A stretch of DNA of 64,000 bases from Hydractinia symbiolongicarpus (Eukaryota > Cnidaria > Hydrozoa > Anthoathecata > Hydractiniidae), in contig NC_079876.1 of the NCBI RefSeq assembly GCF_029227915.1, positions 31,905,828 to 31,969,827 of the forward strand, read 5' to 3'. The position numbers and the translations under genes are program-made. The notes beneath the pieces were generated by a model, which ran no database searches, was not told the origin of the DNA, and was given only the letters and a program-made list of their open reading frames with translations. Positions 37,006 through 47,163 of this stretch are shown here, in pieces. How positions within the stretch are numbered: position 1 is the stretch's first letter; each line of letters begins with the position of its first letter.

Positions 37006-37078
37006 AGGCACTGCCCGGATTTGAACCGGGGATCTCCTGTTTACTAGACAGGCGCTTTAACCGCTAAGCCACAGCGCC
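37006..37078 (-). tRNA. tRNA-Thr(AGT) unit 32
   Basis: Consensus copy. Confidence 0.97.
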
Positions 37079-37194
37079 TGCCTGTTGGGAGATTTTGAAA
37101 ATCTCAATATCACACGTCTGAAATGCCGTTAAGGCTACTAACACACCGGGACGTGATACACTGTCACTCGGAAATTTTGGAAATGAGTAGTAAC

Positions 37195-37265
37195 GCATTG
37201 GTGGTTCAGTGGTAGAATTCTCGCCTGCCACGCGGGAGACCGGGGTTCGATTCCCCGCCAATGCA
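37195..37265 (+). tRNA. tRNA-Gly(GCC) unit 32
   Basis: Consensus copy. Confidence 0.97.
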
Positions 37266-37402
37266 TCGTGTTTTACCTACACCAGAAAATACCCTCCGTA
37301 AAAAAGAAAGGAAGGAAAATAAATAAAAAAACATAGCTGAGGAAAAGTGCTACGGCTGCTTGCATTCACCACCTCAAACCGCCCTGCTGGGCAGTGATAA
37401 AA

Positions 37403-37419
37403 TGCCGAGACCCGGGATT

Positions 37420-37470
<51 letters not shown>

Positions 37471-37475
37471 TCGGC
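37403..37475 (-). tRNA. tRNA-Phe(GAA) unit 33
   Basis: Majority G65 form. Confidence 0.97.
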
Positions 37476-37555
37476 CATGATCAATTCTATCACATGGCAA
37501 AGGTCTGTACGTTGTGATAGACACTTGACCAGATCAAAAAGAATGTTTGAAGATT

Positions 37556-37637
37556 CGCTGCGAGTAGGGTTCGAACCTACGCGGGAAGATCCCATTAGAT
37601 TTCAAGTCTAACGCCTTAACCACTCGGCCATCGCAGC
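37556..37637 (-). tRNA. tRNA-Ser(TGA) unit 33
   Basis: Consensus copy. Confidence 0.97.
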
Positions 37638-37711
37638 AGAAATTGCTGGGTAACCAGAATAATTCACCAGCTCACCACTCAGGTGCCGAAGAGGACAAAA
37701 AGCCAACTAGT

Positions 37712-37783
37712 AGGGGACACCCGGGTTTGAACCAGGGACCTCTCGATCTGCAGTCGAATGCTCTACCACTGAGCTATATCCCC
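37712..37783 (-). tRNA. tRNA-Cys(GCA) unit 33
   Basis: Consensus copy. Confidence 0.97.
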
Positions 37784-37859
37784 AGCCAAGGACGGAATCC
37801 ACGCACAGGGTATATAACATCAACGCGTGAGAGAGCAACTTAACTTAAAAAATGTACAC

Positions 37860-37931
37860 TTCCCGCACCGGGAATCGAACCCGGGCCGCCTGGGTGAAAA
37901 CCAGAAATCCTAACCACTAGACCATGCGGGA
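37860..37931 (-). tRNA. tRNA-Glu(TTC) unit 33
   Basis: Consensus copy. Confidence 0.97.
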
Positions 37932-38028
37932 CACATTCGCACCACTAAGTAATTTAGATGTCATGCTTTTTCTGACAATTTGAACTAGCTCTGTCTTTCT
38001 GTTCGTGTCAAAAACACCTTTTTGCGTC

Positions 38029-38110
38029 CGCTGCGAGTAGGATTCGAACCTACGCGGGAAGATCCCATTTGATTTCTAGTCAAACGCCTTAACCACTCGG
38101 CCATCGCAGC
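38029..38110 (-). tRNA. tRNA-Ser(AGA) unit 33
   Basis: Consensus copy. Confidence 0.97.
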
Positions 38111-38168
38111 CTGACAAACCGCTGGCCATTGCCACAAGGCCGACCAGAAAGCACAACATTACTGCTAA

Positions 38169-38241
38169 AGGCACTGCCCGGATTTGAACCGGGGATCTCC
38201 TGTTTACTAGACAGGCGCTTTAACCGCTAAGCCACAGCGCC
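38169..38241 (-). tRNA. tRNA-Thr(AGT) unit 33
   Basis: Consensus copy. Confidence 0.97.
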
Positions 38242-38357
38242 TGCCTGTTGGGAGATTTTGAAAATCTCAATATCACACGTCTGAAATGCCGTTAAGGCTA
38301 CTAACACACCGGGACGTGATACACTGTCACTCGGAAATTTTGGAAATGAGTAGTAAC

Positions 38358-38428
38358 GCATTGGTGGTGCAGTGGTAGAATTCTCGCCTGCCACGCGGGA
38401 GACCGGGGTTCGATTCCCCGCCAATGCA
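38358..38428 (+). tRNA. tRNA-Gly(GCC) unit 33
   Basis: U12G in the D stem and A box (G12/A23 mismatch), private. Confidence 0.92.
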
Positions 38429-38565
38429 TCGTGTTTTACCTACACCAGAAAATACCCTCCGTAAAAAAGAAAGGAAGGAAAATAAATAAAAAAACATAGC
38501 TGAGGAAAAGTGCTACGGCTGCTTGCATTCACCACCTCAAACCGCCCTGCTGGGCAGTGATAAAA

Positions 38566-38638
38566 TGCCGAGACCCGGGATTGAACCAGGGACCTTCAGA
38601 TCTTCAGTTTGACGCTCTGCCAACTGAGCTATCTCGGC
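38566..38638 (-). tRNA. tRNA-Phe(GAA) unit 34
   Basis: G30A (A30/C40 in the anticodon stem, also in unit 36) and D-loop G20C. Confidence 0.91.
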
Positions 38639-38718
38639 CATGATCAATTCTATCACATGGCAAAGGTCTGTACGTTGTGATAGACACTTGACCAGATCAA
38701 AAAGAATGTTTGAAGATT

Positions 38719-38800
38719 CGCTGCGAGTAGGGTTCGAACCTACGCGGGAAGATCCCATTAGATTTCAAGTCTAACGCCTTAACCACTCGGCCATCGCAGC
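38719..38800 (-). tRNA. tRNA-Ser(TGA) unit 34
   Basis: Consensus copy. Confidence 0.97.
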
Positions 38801-38874
38801 AGAAATTGCTGGGTAACCAGAATAATTCACCAGCTCACCACTCAGGTGCCGAAGAGGACAAAAAGCCAACTAGT

Positions 38875-38946
38875 AGGGGACACCCGGGTTTGAACCAGGG
38901 ACCTCTCGATCTGCAGTCGAATGCTCTACCACTGAGCTATATCCCT
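38875..38946 (-). tRNA. tRNA-Cys(GCA) unit 34, G1A
   Basis: First base A instead of G, so A1/C72; also in units 51 and 55. Confidence 0.9.
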
Positions 38947-39022
38947 AGCCAAGGACGGAATCCACGCACAGGGTATATAACATCAACGCGTGAGAGAGCA
39001 ACTTAACTTAAAAAATGTACAC

Positions 39023-39094
39023 TTCCCGCACCAGGAATCGAACCCGGGCCGCCTGGGTGAAAACCAGAAATCCTAACCACTAGACCATGCGGGA
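39023..39094 (-). tRNA. tRNA-Glu(TTC) unit 34
   Basis: C63U: T-stem pair becomes G-U. Confidence 0.95.
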
Positions 39095-39191
39095 CACATT
39101 CGCACCACTAAGTAATTTAGATGTCATGTTTTTTCTGACAATTTGAACTAGCTCTGTCTTTCTGTTCGTGTCAAAAACACCTTTTTGCGTC

Positions 39192-39273
39192 CGCTGCGAG
39201 TAGGATTCGAACCTACGCGGGAAGATCCCATTTGATTTCTAGTCAAACGCCTTAACCACTCGGCCATCGCAGC
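39192..39273 (-). tRNA. tRNA-Ser(AGA) unit 34
   Basis: Consensus gene; the Thr-side spacer has three private changes near 39281. Confidence 0.97.
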
Positions 39274-39331
39274 CTGACAATCCTCTGGCCATTGCCACAA
39301 GGCCGACCAGAAAGCACAACATTACTGCTAA

Positions 39332-39404
39332 AGGCACTGCCCGGATTTGAACCGGGGATCTCCTGTTTACTAGACAGGCGCTTTAACCGCTAAGCCACAG
39401 CGCC
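39332..39404 (-). tRNA. tRNA-Thr(AGT) unit 34
   Basis: Consensus copy. Confidence 0.97.
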
Positions 39405-39520
39405 TGCCTGTTGGGAGATTTTGAAAATCTCAATATCACACGTCTGAAATGCCGTTAAGGCTACTAACACACCGGGACGTGATACACTGTCACTCGGAAA
39501 TTTTGGAAATGAGTAGTAAC

Positions 39521-39591
39521 GCATTGGTGGTTCAGTGGTAGAATTCTCGCCTGCCACGCGGGAGACCGGGGTTCGATTCCCCGCCAATGCA
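39521..39591 (+). tRNA. tRNA-Gly(GCC) unit 34
   Basis: Consensus copy. Confidence 0.97.
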
Positions 39592-39728
39592 TCGTGTTTT
39601 ACCTACACCAGAAAATACCCTCCGTAAAAAAGAAAGGAAGGAAAATAAATAAAAAAACATAGCTGAGGAAAAGTGCTACGGCTGCTTGCATTCACCACCT
39701 CAAACCGCCCTGCTGGGCAGTGATAAAA

Positions 39729-39745
39729 TGCCGAGACCCGGGATT

Positions 39746-39796
<51 letters not shown>

Positions 39797-39801
39797 TCGG
39801 C
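39729..39801 (-). tRNA. tRNA-Phe(GAA) unit 35
   Basis: Majority G65 form. Confidence 0.97.
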
Positions 39802-39881
39802 CATGATCAATTCTATCACATGGCAAAGGTCTGTACGTTGTGATAGACACTTGACCAGATCAAAAAGAATGTTTGAAGATT

Positions 39882-39963
39882 CGCTGCGAGTAGGGTTCGA
39901 ACCTACGCGGGAAGTTGCCATTAGATTTCAAGTCTAACGCCTTAACCACTCGGCCATCGCAGC
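39882..39963 (-). tRNA. tRNA-Ser(TGA) unit 35, variant variable arm
   Basis: Two changes (39915, 39917) turn the arm GGGA-TCT into GGCA-ACT, with a C/C mismatch in the stem. First of seven consecutive units with this haplotype. Confidence 0.93.
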
Positions 39964-40037
39964 AGAAATTGCTGGGTAACCAGAATAATTCACCAGCTCA
40001 CCACTCAGGTGCCGAAGAGGACAAAAAGCCAACTAGT

Positions 40038-40109
40038 AGGGGACACCCGGGTTTGAACCAGGGACCTCTCGATCTGCAGTCGAATGCTCTACCACTGAGC
40101 TATATCCCC
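40038..40109 (-). tRNA. tRNA-Cys(GCA) unit 35
   Basis: Consensus copy. Confidence 0.97.
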
Positions 40110-40185
40110 AGCCAAGGACGGAATCCACGCACAGGGTATATAACATCAACGCGTAAGAGAGCAACTTAACTTAAAAAATGTACAC

Positions 40186-40257
40186 TTCCCGCACCGGGAA
40201 TCGAACCCGGGCCGCCTGGGTGAAAACCAGAAATCCTAACCACTAGACCATGCGGGA
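40186..40257 (-). tRNA. tRNA-Glu(TTC) unit 35
   Basis: Consensus copy. Confidence 0.97.
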
Positions 40258-40354
40258 CACATTCGCACCACTAAGTAATTTAGATGTCATGCTTTTTCTG
40301 ACAATTTGAACTAGCTCTGTCTTTCTGTTCGTGTCAAAAACACCTTTTTGCGTC

Positions 40355-40436
40355 CGCTGCGAGTAGCATTCGAACCTACGCGGGAAGATCCCATTTGATT
40401 TCTAGTCAAACGCCTTAACCACTCGGCCATCGCAGC
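40355..40436 (-). tRNA. tRNA-Ser(AGA) unit 35, B-box C61G
   Basis: C61G breaks the invariant G53-C61 pair and the B box; private. Confidence 0.88.
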
Positions 40437-40494
40437 CTGACAAACCGCTGGCCATTGCCACAAGGCCGACCAGAAAGCACAACATTACTGCTAA

Positions 40495-40567
40495 AGGCAC
40501 TGCCCGGATTTGAACCGGGGATCTCCTGTTTACTAGACAGGCGCTTTAACCGCTAAGCCACAGCGCC
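40495..40567 (-). tRNA. tRNA-Thr(AGT) unit 35
   Basis: Consensus copy. Confidence 0.97.
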
Positions 40568-40683
40568 TGCCTGTTGGGAGATTTTGAAAATCTCAATATC
40601 ACACGTCTGAAATGCCGTTAAGGCTACTAACACACCGGGACGTGATACACTGTCACTCGGAAATTTTGGAAATGAGTAGTAAC

Positions 40684-40754
40684 GCATTGGTGGTTCAGTG
40701 GTAGAATTCTCGCCTGCCACGCGGGAGACCGGGGTTCGATTCCCCGCCAATGCA
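40684..40754 (+). tRNA. tRNA-Gly(GCC) unit 35
   Basis: Consensus copy. Confidence 0.97.
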
Positions 40755-40891
40755 TCGTGTTTTACCTACACCAGAAAATACCCTCCGTAAAAAAGAAAGG
40801 AAGGAAAATAAATAAAAAAACATAGCTGAGGAAAAGTGCTACGGCTGCTTGCTTTCACTACCTCAAACCGCCCTGCTGGGCAGTGATAAAA

Positions 40892-40964
40892 TGCCGAGAC
40901 CCGGGATTGAACCAGGGACCTTCAGATCTTCAGTTTGACGCTCTCCCAACTGAGCTATCTCGGC
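40892..40964 (-). tRNA. tRNA-Phe(GAA) unit 36
   Basis: G30A: A30/C40 in the anticodon stem, as in unit 34. Confidence 0.93.
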
Positions 40965-41044
40965 CATGATCAATTCTATCACATGGCAAAGGTCTGTACG
41001 TTGTGATAGACACTTGACCAGATCAAAAAGAATGTTTGAAGATT

Positions 41045-41126
41045 CGCTGCGAGTAGGGTTCGAACCTACGCGGGAAGTTGCCATTAGATTTCAAGTCTAA
41101 CGCCTTAACCACTCGGCCATCGCAGC
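41045..41126 (-). tRNA. tRNA-Ser(TGA) unit 36, variant variable arm
   Basis: Haplotype of units 35-41. Confidence 0.93.
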
Positions 41127-41200
41127 AGAAATTGCTGGGTAACCAGAATAATTCACCAGCTCACCACTCAGGTGCCGAAGAGGACAAAAAGCCAACTAGT

Positions 41201-41272
41201 AGGGGACACCCGGGTTTGAACCAGGGACCTCTCGATCTGCAGTCGAATGCTCTACCACTGAGCTATATCCCC
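41201..41272 (-). tRNA. tRNA-Cys(GCA) unit 36
   Basis: Consensus copy. Confidence 0.97.
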
Positions 41273-41348
41273 AGCCAAGGACGGAATCCACGCACAGGGT
41301 ATATAACATCAACGCGTGAGAGAGCAACTTAACTTAAAAAATGTACAC

Positions 41349-41420
41349 TTCCCGCACCGGGAATCGAACCCGGGCCGCCTGGGTGAAAACCAGAAATCCT
41401 AACCACTAGACCATGCGGGA
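41349..41420 (-). tRNA. tRNA-Glu(TTC) unit 36
   Basis: Consensus copy. Confidence 0.97.
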
Positions 41421-41517
41421 CACATTCGCACCACTTAGTAATTTAGATGTCATGCTTTTTCTGACAATTTGAACTAGCTCTGTCTTTCTGTTCGTGTCAA
41501 AAACACCTTTTTGCGTC

Positions 41518-41599
41518 CGCTGCGAGTAGGATTCGAACCTACGCGGGAAGATCCCATTTGATTTCTAGTCAAACGCCTTAACCACTCGGCCATCGCAGC
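41518..41599 (-). tRNA. tRNA-Ser(AGA) unit 36
   Basis: Consensus copy. Confidence 0.97.
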
Positions 41600-41657
41600 C
41601 TGACAAACCGCTGGCCATTGCCACAAGGCCGACCAGAAAGCACAACATTACTGCTAA

Positions 41658-41730
41658 AGGCACTGCCCGGATTTGAACCGGGGATCTCCTGTTTACTAGA
41701 CAGGCGCTTTAACCGCTAAGCCACAGCGCC
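41658..41730 (-). tRNA. tRNA-Thr(AGT) unit 36
   Basis: Consensus copy. Confidence 0.97.
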
Positions 41731-41846
41731 TGCCTGTTGGGAGATTTTGAAAATCTCAATATCACACGTCTAAAATGCCGTTAAGGCTACTAACACACCG
41801 GGACGTGATACACTGTCACTCGGAAATTTTGGAAATGAGTAGTAAC

Positions 41847-41917
41847 GCATTGGTGGTTCAGTGGTAGAATTCTCGCCTGCCACGCGGGAGACCGGGGTTC
41901 GATTCCCCGCCAATGCA
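41847..41917 (+). tRNA. tRNA-Gly(GCC) unit 36
   Basis: Consensus copy. Confidence 0.97.
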
Positions 41918-42054
41918 TCGTGTTTTACCTACACCAGAAAATACCCTCCGTAAAAAAGAAAGGAAGGAAAATAAATAAAAAAACATAGCTGAGGAAAAGT
42001 GCTACGGCTGCTTGCATTCACCACCTCAAACCGCCCTGCTGGGCAGTGATAAAA

Positions 42055-42071
42055 TGCCGAGACCCGGGATT

Positions 42072-42122
<51 letters not shown>

Positions 42123-42127
42123 TCGGC
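42055..42127 (-). tRNA. tRNA-Phe(GAA) unit 37
   Basis: Majority G65 form. Confidence 0.97.
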
Positions 42128-42207
42128 CATGATCAATTCTATCACATGGCAAAGGTCTGTACGTTGTGATAGACACTTGACCAGATCAAAAAGAATGTTT
42201 GAAGATT

Positions 42208-42289
42208 CGCTGCGAGTAGGGTTCGAACCTACGCGGGAAGTTGCCATTAGATTTCAAGTCTAACGCCTTAACCACTCGGCCATCGCAGC
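42208..42289 (-). tRNA. tRNA-Ser(TGA) unit 37, variant variable arm
   Basis: Haplotype of units 35-41. Confidence 0.93.
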
Positions 42290-42363
42290 AGAAATTGCTG
42301 GGTAACCAGAATAATTCACCAACTCACCACTCAGGTGCCGAAGAGGACAAAAAGCCAACTAGT

Positions 42364-42435
42364 AGGGGACACCCGGGTTGGAACCAGAGACCTCTCGATC
42401 TGCAGTCGAATGCTCTACCACTGAGCTATATCCCC
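42364..42435 (-). tRNA. tRNA-Cys(GCA) unit 37
   Basis: C49U (U-G wobble) and A57C in the T loop, where a purine is expected. Confidence 0.88.
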
Positions 42436-42511
42436 AGCCAAGGACGCAATCCACGCACAGGGTATATAACATCAACGCGTGAGAGAGCAACTTAACTTAA
42501 AAAATGTACAC

Positions 42512-42583
42512 TTCCCGCACCTGGAATCGAACCTGGGCCGCCTGGGTGAAAACCAGAAATCCTAACCACTAGACCATGCGGGA
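42512..42583 (-). tRNA. tRNA-Glu(TTC) unit 37
   Basis: G51A and C63A together give an A/A mismatch in the middle of the T stem. Confidence 0.88.
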
Positions 42584-42680
42584 CACATTCGCACCACTAA
42601 GTAATTTAGATGTCATGCTTTTTCTGACAATTTGAACTAGCTCTGTCTTTCTGTTTGTGTCAAAAACACCTTTTTGCGTC

Positions 42681-42762
42681 CGCTGCGAGTAGGATTCGAA
42701 CCTACGCGGGAAGATCCCATTTGATTTCTAGTCAAACGCCTTAACCACTCGGCCATCGCAGC
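42681..42762 (-). tRNA. tRNA-Ser(AGA) unit 37
   Basis: Consensus copy. Confidence 0.97.
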
Positions 42763-42820
42763 CTGACAAACCGCTGGCCATTGCCACAAGGCCGACCAGA
42801 AAGCACAACATTACTGCTAA

Positions 42821-42893
42821 AGGCACTGCCCGGATTTGAACCGGGGATCTCCTGTTTACTAGACAGGCGCTTTAACCGCTAAGCCACAGCGCC
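42821..42893 (-). tRNA. tRNA-Thr(AGT) unit 37
   Basis: Consensus copy. Confidence 0.97.
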
Positions 42894-43009
42894 TGCCTGT
42901 TGGGAGATTTTGAAAATCTCAATATCACACGTCTGAAATGCCGTTAAGGCTACTAACACACCGGGACGTGATACACTGTCACTCGGAAATTTTGGAAATG
43001 AGTAGTAAC

Positions 43010-43080
43010 GCATTGGTGGTTCAGTGGTAGAATTCTCGCCTGCCACGCGGGAGACCGGGGTTCGATTCCCCGCCAATGCA
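43010..43080 (+). tRNA. tRNA-Gly(GCC) unit 37
   Basis: Consensus copy. Confidence 0.97.
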
Positions 43081-43217
43081 TCGTGTTTTACCTACACCAG
43101 AAAATACCCTCCGTAAAAAAGAAAGGAAGGAAAATAAATAAAAAAACATAGCTGAGGAAAAGTGCTACGGCTGCTTGCATTCACCACCTCAAACCGCCCT
43201 GCTGGGCAGTGATAAAA

Positions 43218-43234
43218 TGCCGAGACCCGGGATT

Positions 43235-43285
<51 letters not shown>

Positions 43286-43290
43286 TCGGC
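43218..43290 (-). tRNA. tRNA-Phe(GAA) unit 38
   Basis: Majority G65 form. Confidence 0.97.
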
Positions 43291-43370
43291 CATGATCAAT
43301 TCTATCACATGGCAAAGGTCTGTACGTTGTGATAGACACTTGACCAGATCAAAAAGAATGTTTGAAGATT

Positions 43371-43452
43371 CGCTGCGAGTAGGGTTCGAACCTACGCGGG
43401 AAGTTGCCATTAGATTTCAAGTCTAACGCCTTAACCACTCGGCCATCGCAGC
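43371..43452 (-). tRNA. tRNA-Ser(TGA) unit 38, variant variable arm
   Basis: Haplotype of units 35-41. Confidence 0.93.
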
Positions 43453-43526
43453 AGAAATTGCTGGGTAACCAGAATAATTCACCAGCTCACCACTCAGGTG
43501 CCGAAGAGGACAAAAAGCCAACTAGT

Positions 43527-43598
43527 AGGGGACACCCGGGTTTGAACCAGGGACCTCTCGATCTGCAGTCGAATGCTCTACCACTGAGCTATATCCCC
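43527..43598 (-). tRNA. tRNA-Cys(GCA) unit 38
   Basis: Consensus copy. Confidence 0.97.
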
Positions 43599-43674
43599 AG
43601 CCAAGGACGGAATCCACGCACAGGGTATATAACATCAACGCGTGAGAGAGCAACTTAACTTAAAAAATGTACAC

Positions 43675-43746
43675 TTCCTGCACCGGGAATCGAACCCGGG
43701 CCGCCTGGGTGAAAACCAGAAATCCTAACCACTAGACCATGCGGGA
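43675..43746 (-). tRNA. tRNA-Glu(TTC) unit 38
   Basis: G69A: C4/A69 acceptor mismatch; also in units 51 and 55. Confidence 0.92.
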
Positions 43747-43843
43747 CACATTCGCACCACTAAGTAATTTAGATGTCATGCTTTTTCTGACAATTTGAAC
43801 TAGCTCTGTCTTTCTGTTCGTGTCAAAAACACCTTTTTGCGTC

Positions 43844-43925
43844 CGCTGCGAGTAGGATTCGAACCTACGCGGGAAGATCCCATTTGATTTCTAGTCAAAC
43901 GCCTTAACCACTCGGCCATCGCAGC
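43844..43925 (-). tRNA. tRNA-Ser(AGA) unit 38
   Basis: Consensus copy. Confidence 0.97.
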
Positions 43926-43983
43926 CTGACAAACCGCTGGCCATTGCCACAAGGCCGACCAGAAAGCACAACATTACTGCTAA

Positions 43984-44056
43984 AGGCACTGCCCGGATTT
44001 GAACCGGGGATCTCCTGTTTACTAGACAGGCGCTTTAACCGCTAAGCCACAGCGCC
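43984..44056 (-). tRNA. tRNA-Thr(AGT) unit 38
   Basis: Consensus copy. Confidence 0.97.
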
Positions 44057-44172
44057 TGCCTGTTGGGAGATTTTGAAAATCTCAATATCACACGTCTGAA
44101 ATGCCGTTAAGGCTACTAACACACCGGGACGTGATACACTGTCACTCGGAAATTTTGGAAATGAGTAGTAAC

Positions 44173-44243
44173 GCATTGGTGGTTCAGTGGTAGAATTCTC
44201 GCCTGCCACGCGGGAGACCGGGGTTCGATTCCCCGCCAATGCA
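44173..44243 (+). tRNA. tRNA-Gly(GCC) unit 38
   Basis: Consensus copy. Confidence 0.97.
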
Positions 44244-44380
44244 TCGTGTTTTACCTACACCAGAAAATACCCTCCGTAAAAAAGAAAGGAAGGAAAATAA
44301 ATAAAAAAACATAGCTGAGGAAAAGTGCTACGGCTGCTTGCATTCACCACCTCAAACCGCCCTGCTGGGCAGTGATAAAA

Positions 44381-44397
44381 TGCCGAGACCCGGGATT

Positions 44398-44448
<51 letters not shown>

Positions 44449-44453
44449 TCGGC
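44381..44453 (-). tRNA. tRNA-Phe(GAA) unit 39
   Basis: Majority G65 form. Confidence 0.97.
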
Positions 44454-44533
44454 CATGATCAATTCTATCACATGGCAAAGGTCTGTACGTTGTGATAGAC
44501 ACTTGACCAGATCAAAAAGAATGTTTGAAGATT

Positions 44534-44615
44534 CGCTGCGAGTAGGGTTCGAACCTACGCGGGAAGTTGCCATTAGATTTCAAGTCTAACGCCTTAACCA
44601 CTCGGCCATCGCAGC
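44534..44615 (-). tRNA. tRNA-Ser(TGA) unit 39, variant variable arm
   Basis: Haplotype of units 35-41. Confidence 0.93.
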
Positions 44616-44689
44616 AGAAATTGCTGGGTAACCAGAATAATTCACCAGCTCACCACTCAGGTGCCGAAGAGGACAAAAAGCCAACTAGT

Positions 44690-44761
44690 AGGGGACACCC
44701 GGGTTTGAACCAGGGACCTCTCGATCTGCAGTCGAATGCTCTACCACTGAGCTATATCCCC
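44690..44761 (-). tRNA. tRNA-Cys(GCA) unit 39
   Basis: Consensus copy. Confidence 0.97.
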
Positions 44762-44837
44762 AGCCAAGGACGGAATCCACGCACAGGGTATATAACATCA
44801 ACGCGTGAGAGAGCAACTTAACTTAAAAAATGTACAC

Positions 44838-44909
44838 TTCCCGCACCGGGAATCGAACCCGGGCCGCCTGGGTGAAAACCAGAAATCCTAACCACTAGAC
44901 CATGCGGGA
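44838..44909 (-). tRNA. tRNA-Glu(TTC) unit 39
   Basis: Consensus copy. Confidence 0.97.
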
Positions 44910-45006
44910 CACATTCGCACCACTAAGTAATTTAGATGTCATGCTTTTTCTGACAATTTGAACTAGCTCTGTCTTTCTGTTCGTGTCAAAAACACCTTTT
45001 TGCGTC

Positions 45007-45088
45007 CGCTGCGAGTAGGATTCGAACCTACGCGGGAAGATCCCATTTGATTTCTAGTCAAACGCCTTAACCACTCGGCCATCGCAGC
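45007..45088 (-). tRNA. tRNA-Ser(AGA) unit 39
   Basis: Consensus copy. Confidence 0.97.
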
Positions 45089-45146
45089 CTGACAAACCGC
45101 TGGCCATTGCCACAAGGCCGACCAGAAAGCACAACATTACTGATAA

Positions 45147-45219
45147 AGGCACTGCCCGGATTTGAACCGGGGATCTCCTGTTTACTAGACAGGCGCTTTA
45201 ACCGCTAAGCCACAGCGCC
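45147..45219 (-). tRNA. tRNA-Thr(AGT) unit 39
   Basis: Consensus copy. Confidence 0.97.
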
Positions 45220-45335
45220 TGCCTGTTGGGAGATTTTGAAAATCTCAATATCACACGTCTGAAATGCCGTTAAGGCTACTAACACACCGGGACGTGATAC
45301 ACTGTCACTCGGAAATTTTGGAAATGAGTAGTAAC

Positions 45336-45406
45336 GCATTGGTGGTTCAGTGGTAGAATTCTCGCCTGCCACGCGGGAGACCGGGGTTCGATTCCCCGCC
45401 AATGCA
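45336..45406 (+). tRNA. tRNA-Gly(GCC) unit 39
   Basis: Consensus copy. Confidence 0.97.
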
Positions 45407-45543
45407 TCGTGTTTTACCTACACCAGAAAATACCCTCCGTAAAAAAGAAAGGAAGGAAAATAAATAAAAAAACATAGCTGAGGAAAAGTGCTACGGCTGC
45501 TTGCATTCACCACCTCAAACCGCCCTGCTGGGCAGTGATAAAA

Positions 45544-45580
45544 TGCCGAGACCCGGGATTGAACCAGGGACCTTCAGATT

Positions 45581-45611
<31 letters not shown>

Positions 45612-45616
45612 TCGGC
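45544..45616 (-). tRNA. tRNA-Phe(GAA) unit 40
   Basis: G37A, still a purine next to the anticodon. Confidence 0.95.
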
Positions 45617-45696
45617 CATGATCATTTCTATCACATGGCAAAAGTCTGTACGTTGTGATAGACACTTGACCAGATCAAAAAGAATGTTTGAAGATT

Positions 45697-45778
45697 CGCT
45701 GTGAGTAGGGTTCGAACCTACGCGGGAAGTTGCCATTAGATTTCAAGTCTAACGCCTTAACCACTCGGCCATCGCAGC
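45697..45778 (-). tRNA. tRNA-Ser(TGA) unit 40, variant variable arm
   Basis: Haplotype of units 35-41, plus private G68A (C5/A68). Confidence 0.9.
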
Positions 45779-45852
45779 AGAAATTGCTGGGTAACCAGAA
45801 TAATTCACCAGCTCACCACTCAGGTGCCGAAGAGGACAAAAAGCCAACTAGT

Positions 45853-45924
45853 AGGGGACACCCGGGTTTGAACCAGGGACCTCTCGATCTGCAGTCGAAT
45901 GCTCTACCACTGAGCTATATCCCC
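45853..45924 (-). tRNA. tRNA-Cys(GCA) unit 40
   Basis: Consensus copy. Confidence 0.97.
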
Positions 45925-46000
45925 AGCCAAGGACGGAATCCACGCACAGGGTATATAACATCAACGCGTGAGAGAGCAACTTAACTTAAAAAATGTACAC

Positions 46001-46072
46001 TTCCCGCACCGGGAATCGAACCCGGGCCGCCTGGGTGAAAACCAGAAATCCTAACCACTAGACCATGCGGGA
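46001..46072 (-). tRNA. tRNA-Glu(TTC) unit 40
   Basis: Consensus copy. Confidence 0.97.
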
Positions 46073-46169
46073 CACATTCGCACCACTAAGTAATTTAGAT
46101 GTCATGCTTTTTCTGACAATTTGAACTAGCTCTGTCTTTCTGTTCGTGTCAAAAACACCTTTTTGCGTC

Positions 46170-46251
46170 CGCTGCGAGTAGGATTCGAACCTACGCGGGA
46201 AGATCCCATTTGATTTCTAGTCAAACGCCTTAACCACTCGGCCATCGCAGC
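46170..46251 (-). tRNA. tRNA-Ser(AGA) unit 40
   Basis: Consensus copy. Confidence 0.97.
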
Positions 46252-46309
46252 CTGACAAACCGCTGGCCATTGCCACAAGGCCGACCAGAAAGCACAACAT
46301 TACTGCTAA

Positions 46310-46382
46310 AGGCACTGCCCGGATTTGAACCGGGGATCTCCTGTTTACTAGACAGGCGCTTTAACCGCTAAGCCACAGCGCC
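46310..46382 (-). tRNA. tRNA-Thr(AGT) unit 40
   Basis: Consensus copy. Confidence 0.97.
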
Positions 46383-46498
46383 TGCCTGTTGGGAGATTTT
46401 GAAAATCTCAATATCACACGTCTGAAATGCCGTTAAGGCTACTAACACACCGGGACGTGATACACTGTTACTCGGAAATTTTGGAAATGAGTAGTAAC

Positions 46499-46569
46499 GC
46501 ATTGGTGGTTCAGTGGTAGAATTCTCGCCTGCCACGCGGGAGACCGGGGTTCGATTCCCCGCCAATGCA
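46499..46569 (+). tRNA. tRNA-Gly(GCC) unit 40
   Basis: Consensus copy. Confidence 0.97.
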
Positions 46570-46706
46570 TCGTGTTTTACCTACACCAGAAAATACCCTC
46601 CGTAAAAAAGAAAGGAAGGAAAATAAATAAAAAAACATAGCTGAGGAAAAGTGCTACGGCTGCTTGCATTCACCACCTCAAACCGCCCTGCTGGGCAGCG
46701 ATAAAA

Positions 46707-46723
46707 TGCCGAGACCCGGGATT

Positions 46724-46774
<51 letters not shown>

Positions 46775-46779
46775 TCGGC
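46707..46779 (-). tRNA. tRNA-Phe(GAA) unit 41
   Basis: Majority G65 form. Confidence 0.97.
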
Positions 46780-46859
46780 CATGATCAATTCTATCACATG
46801 GCAAAGGTCTGTACGTTGTGATAGACACTTGACCAGATCAAAAAGAATGTTTGAAGATT

Positions 46860-46941
46860 CGCTGCGAGTAGGGTTCGAACCTACGCGGGAAGTTGCCATT
46901 AGATTTCAAGTCTAACGCCTTAACCACTCGGCCATCGCAGC
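46860..46941 (-). tRNA. tRNA-Ser(TGA) unit 41, variant variable arm
   Basis: Last unit with the 35-41 haplotype. Confidence 0.93.
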
Positions 46942-47015
46942 AGAAATTGCTGGGTAACCAGAATAATTCACCAGCTCACCACTCAGGTGCCGAAGAGGAC
47001 AAAAAGCCAACTAGT

Positions 47016-47087
47016 AGGGGACACCCGGGTTTGAACCAGGGACCTCTCGATCTGCAGTCGAATGCTCTACCACTGAGCTATATCCCC
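47016..47087 (-). tRNA. tRNA-Cys(GCA) unit 41
   Basis: Consensus copy. Confidence 0.97.
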
Positions 47088-47163
47088 AGCCAAGGACGGA
47101 ATCCACGCACATGGTATATAACATCAACGCGTGAGAGAGCAACTTAACTTAAAAAATGTACAC

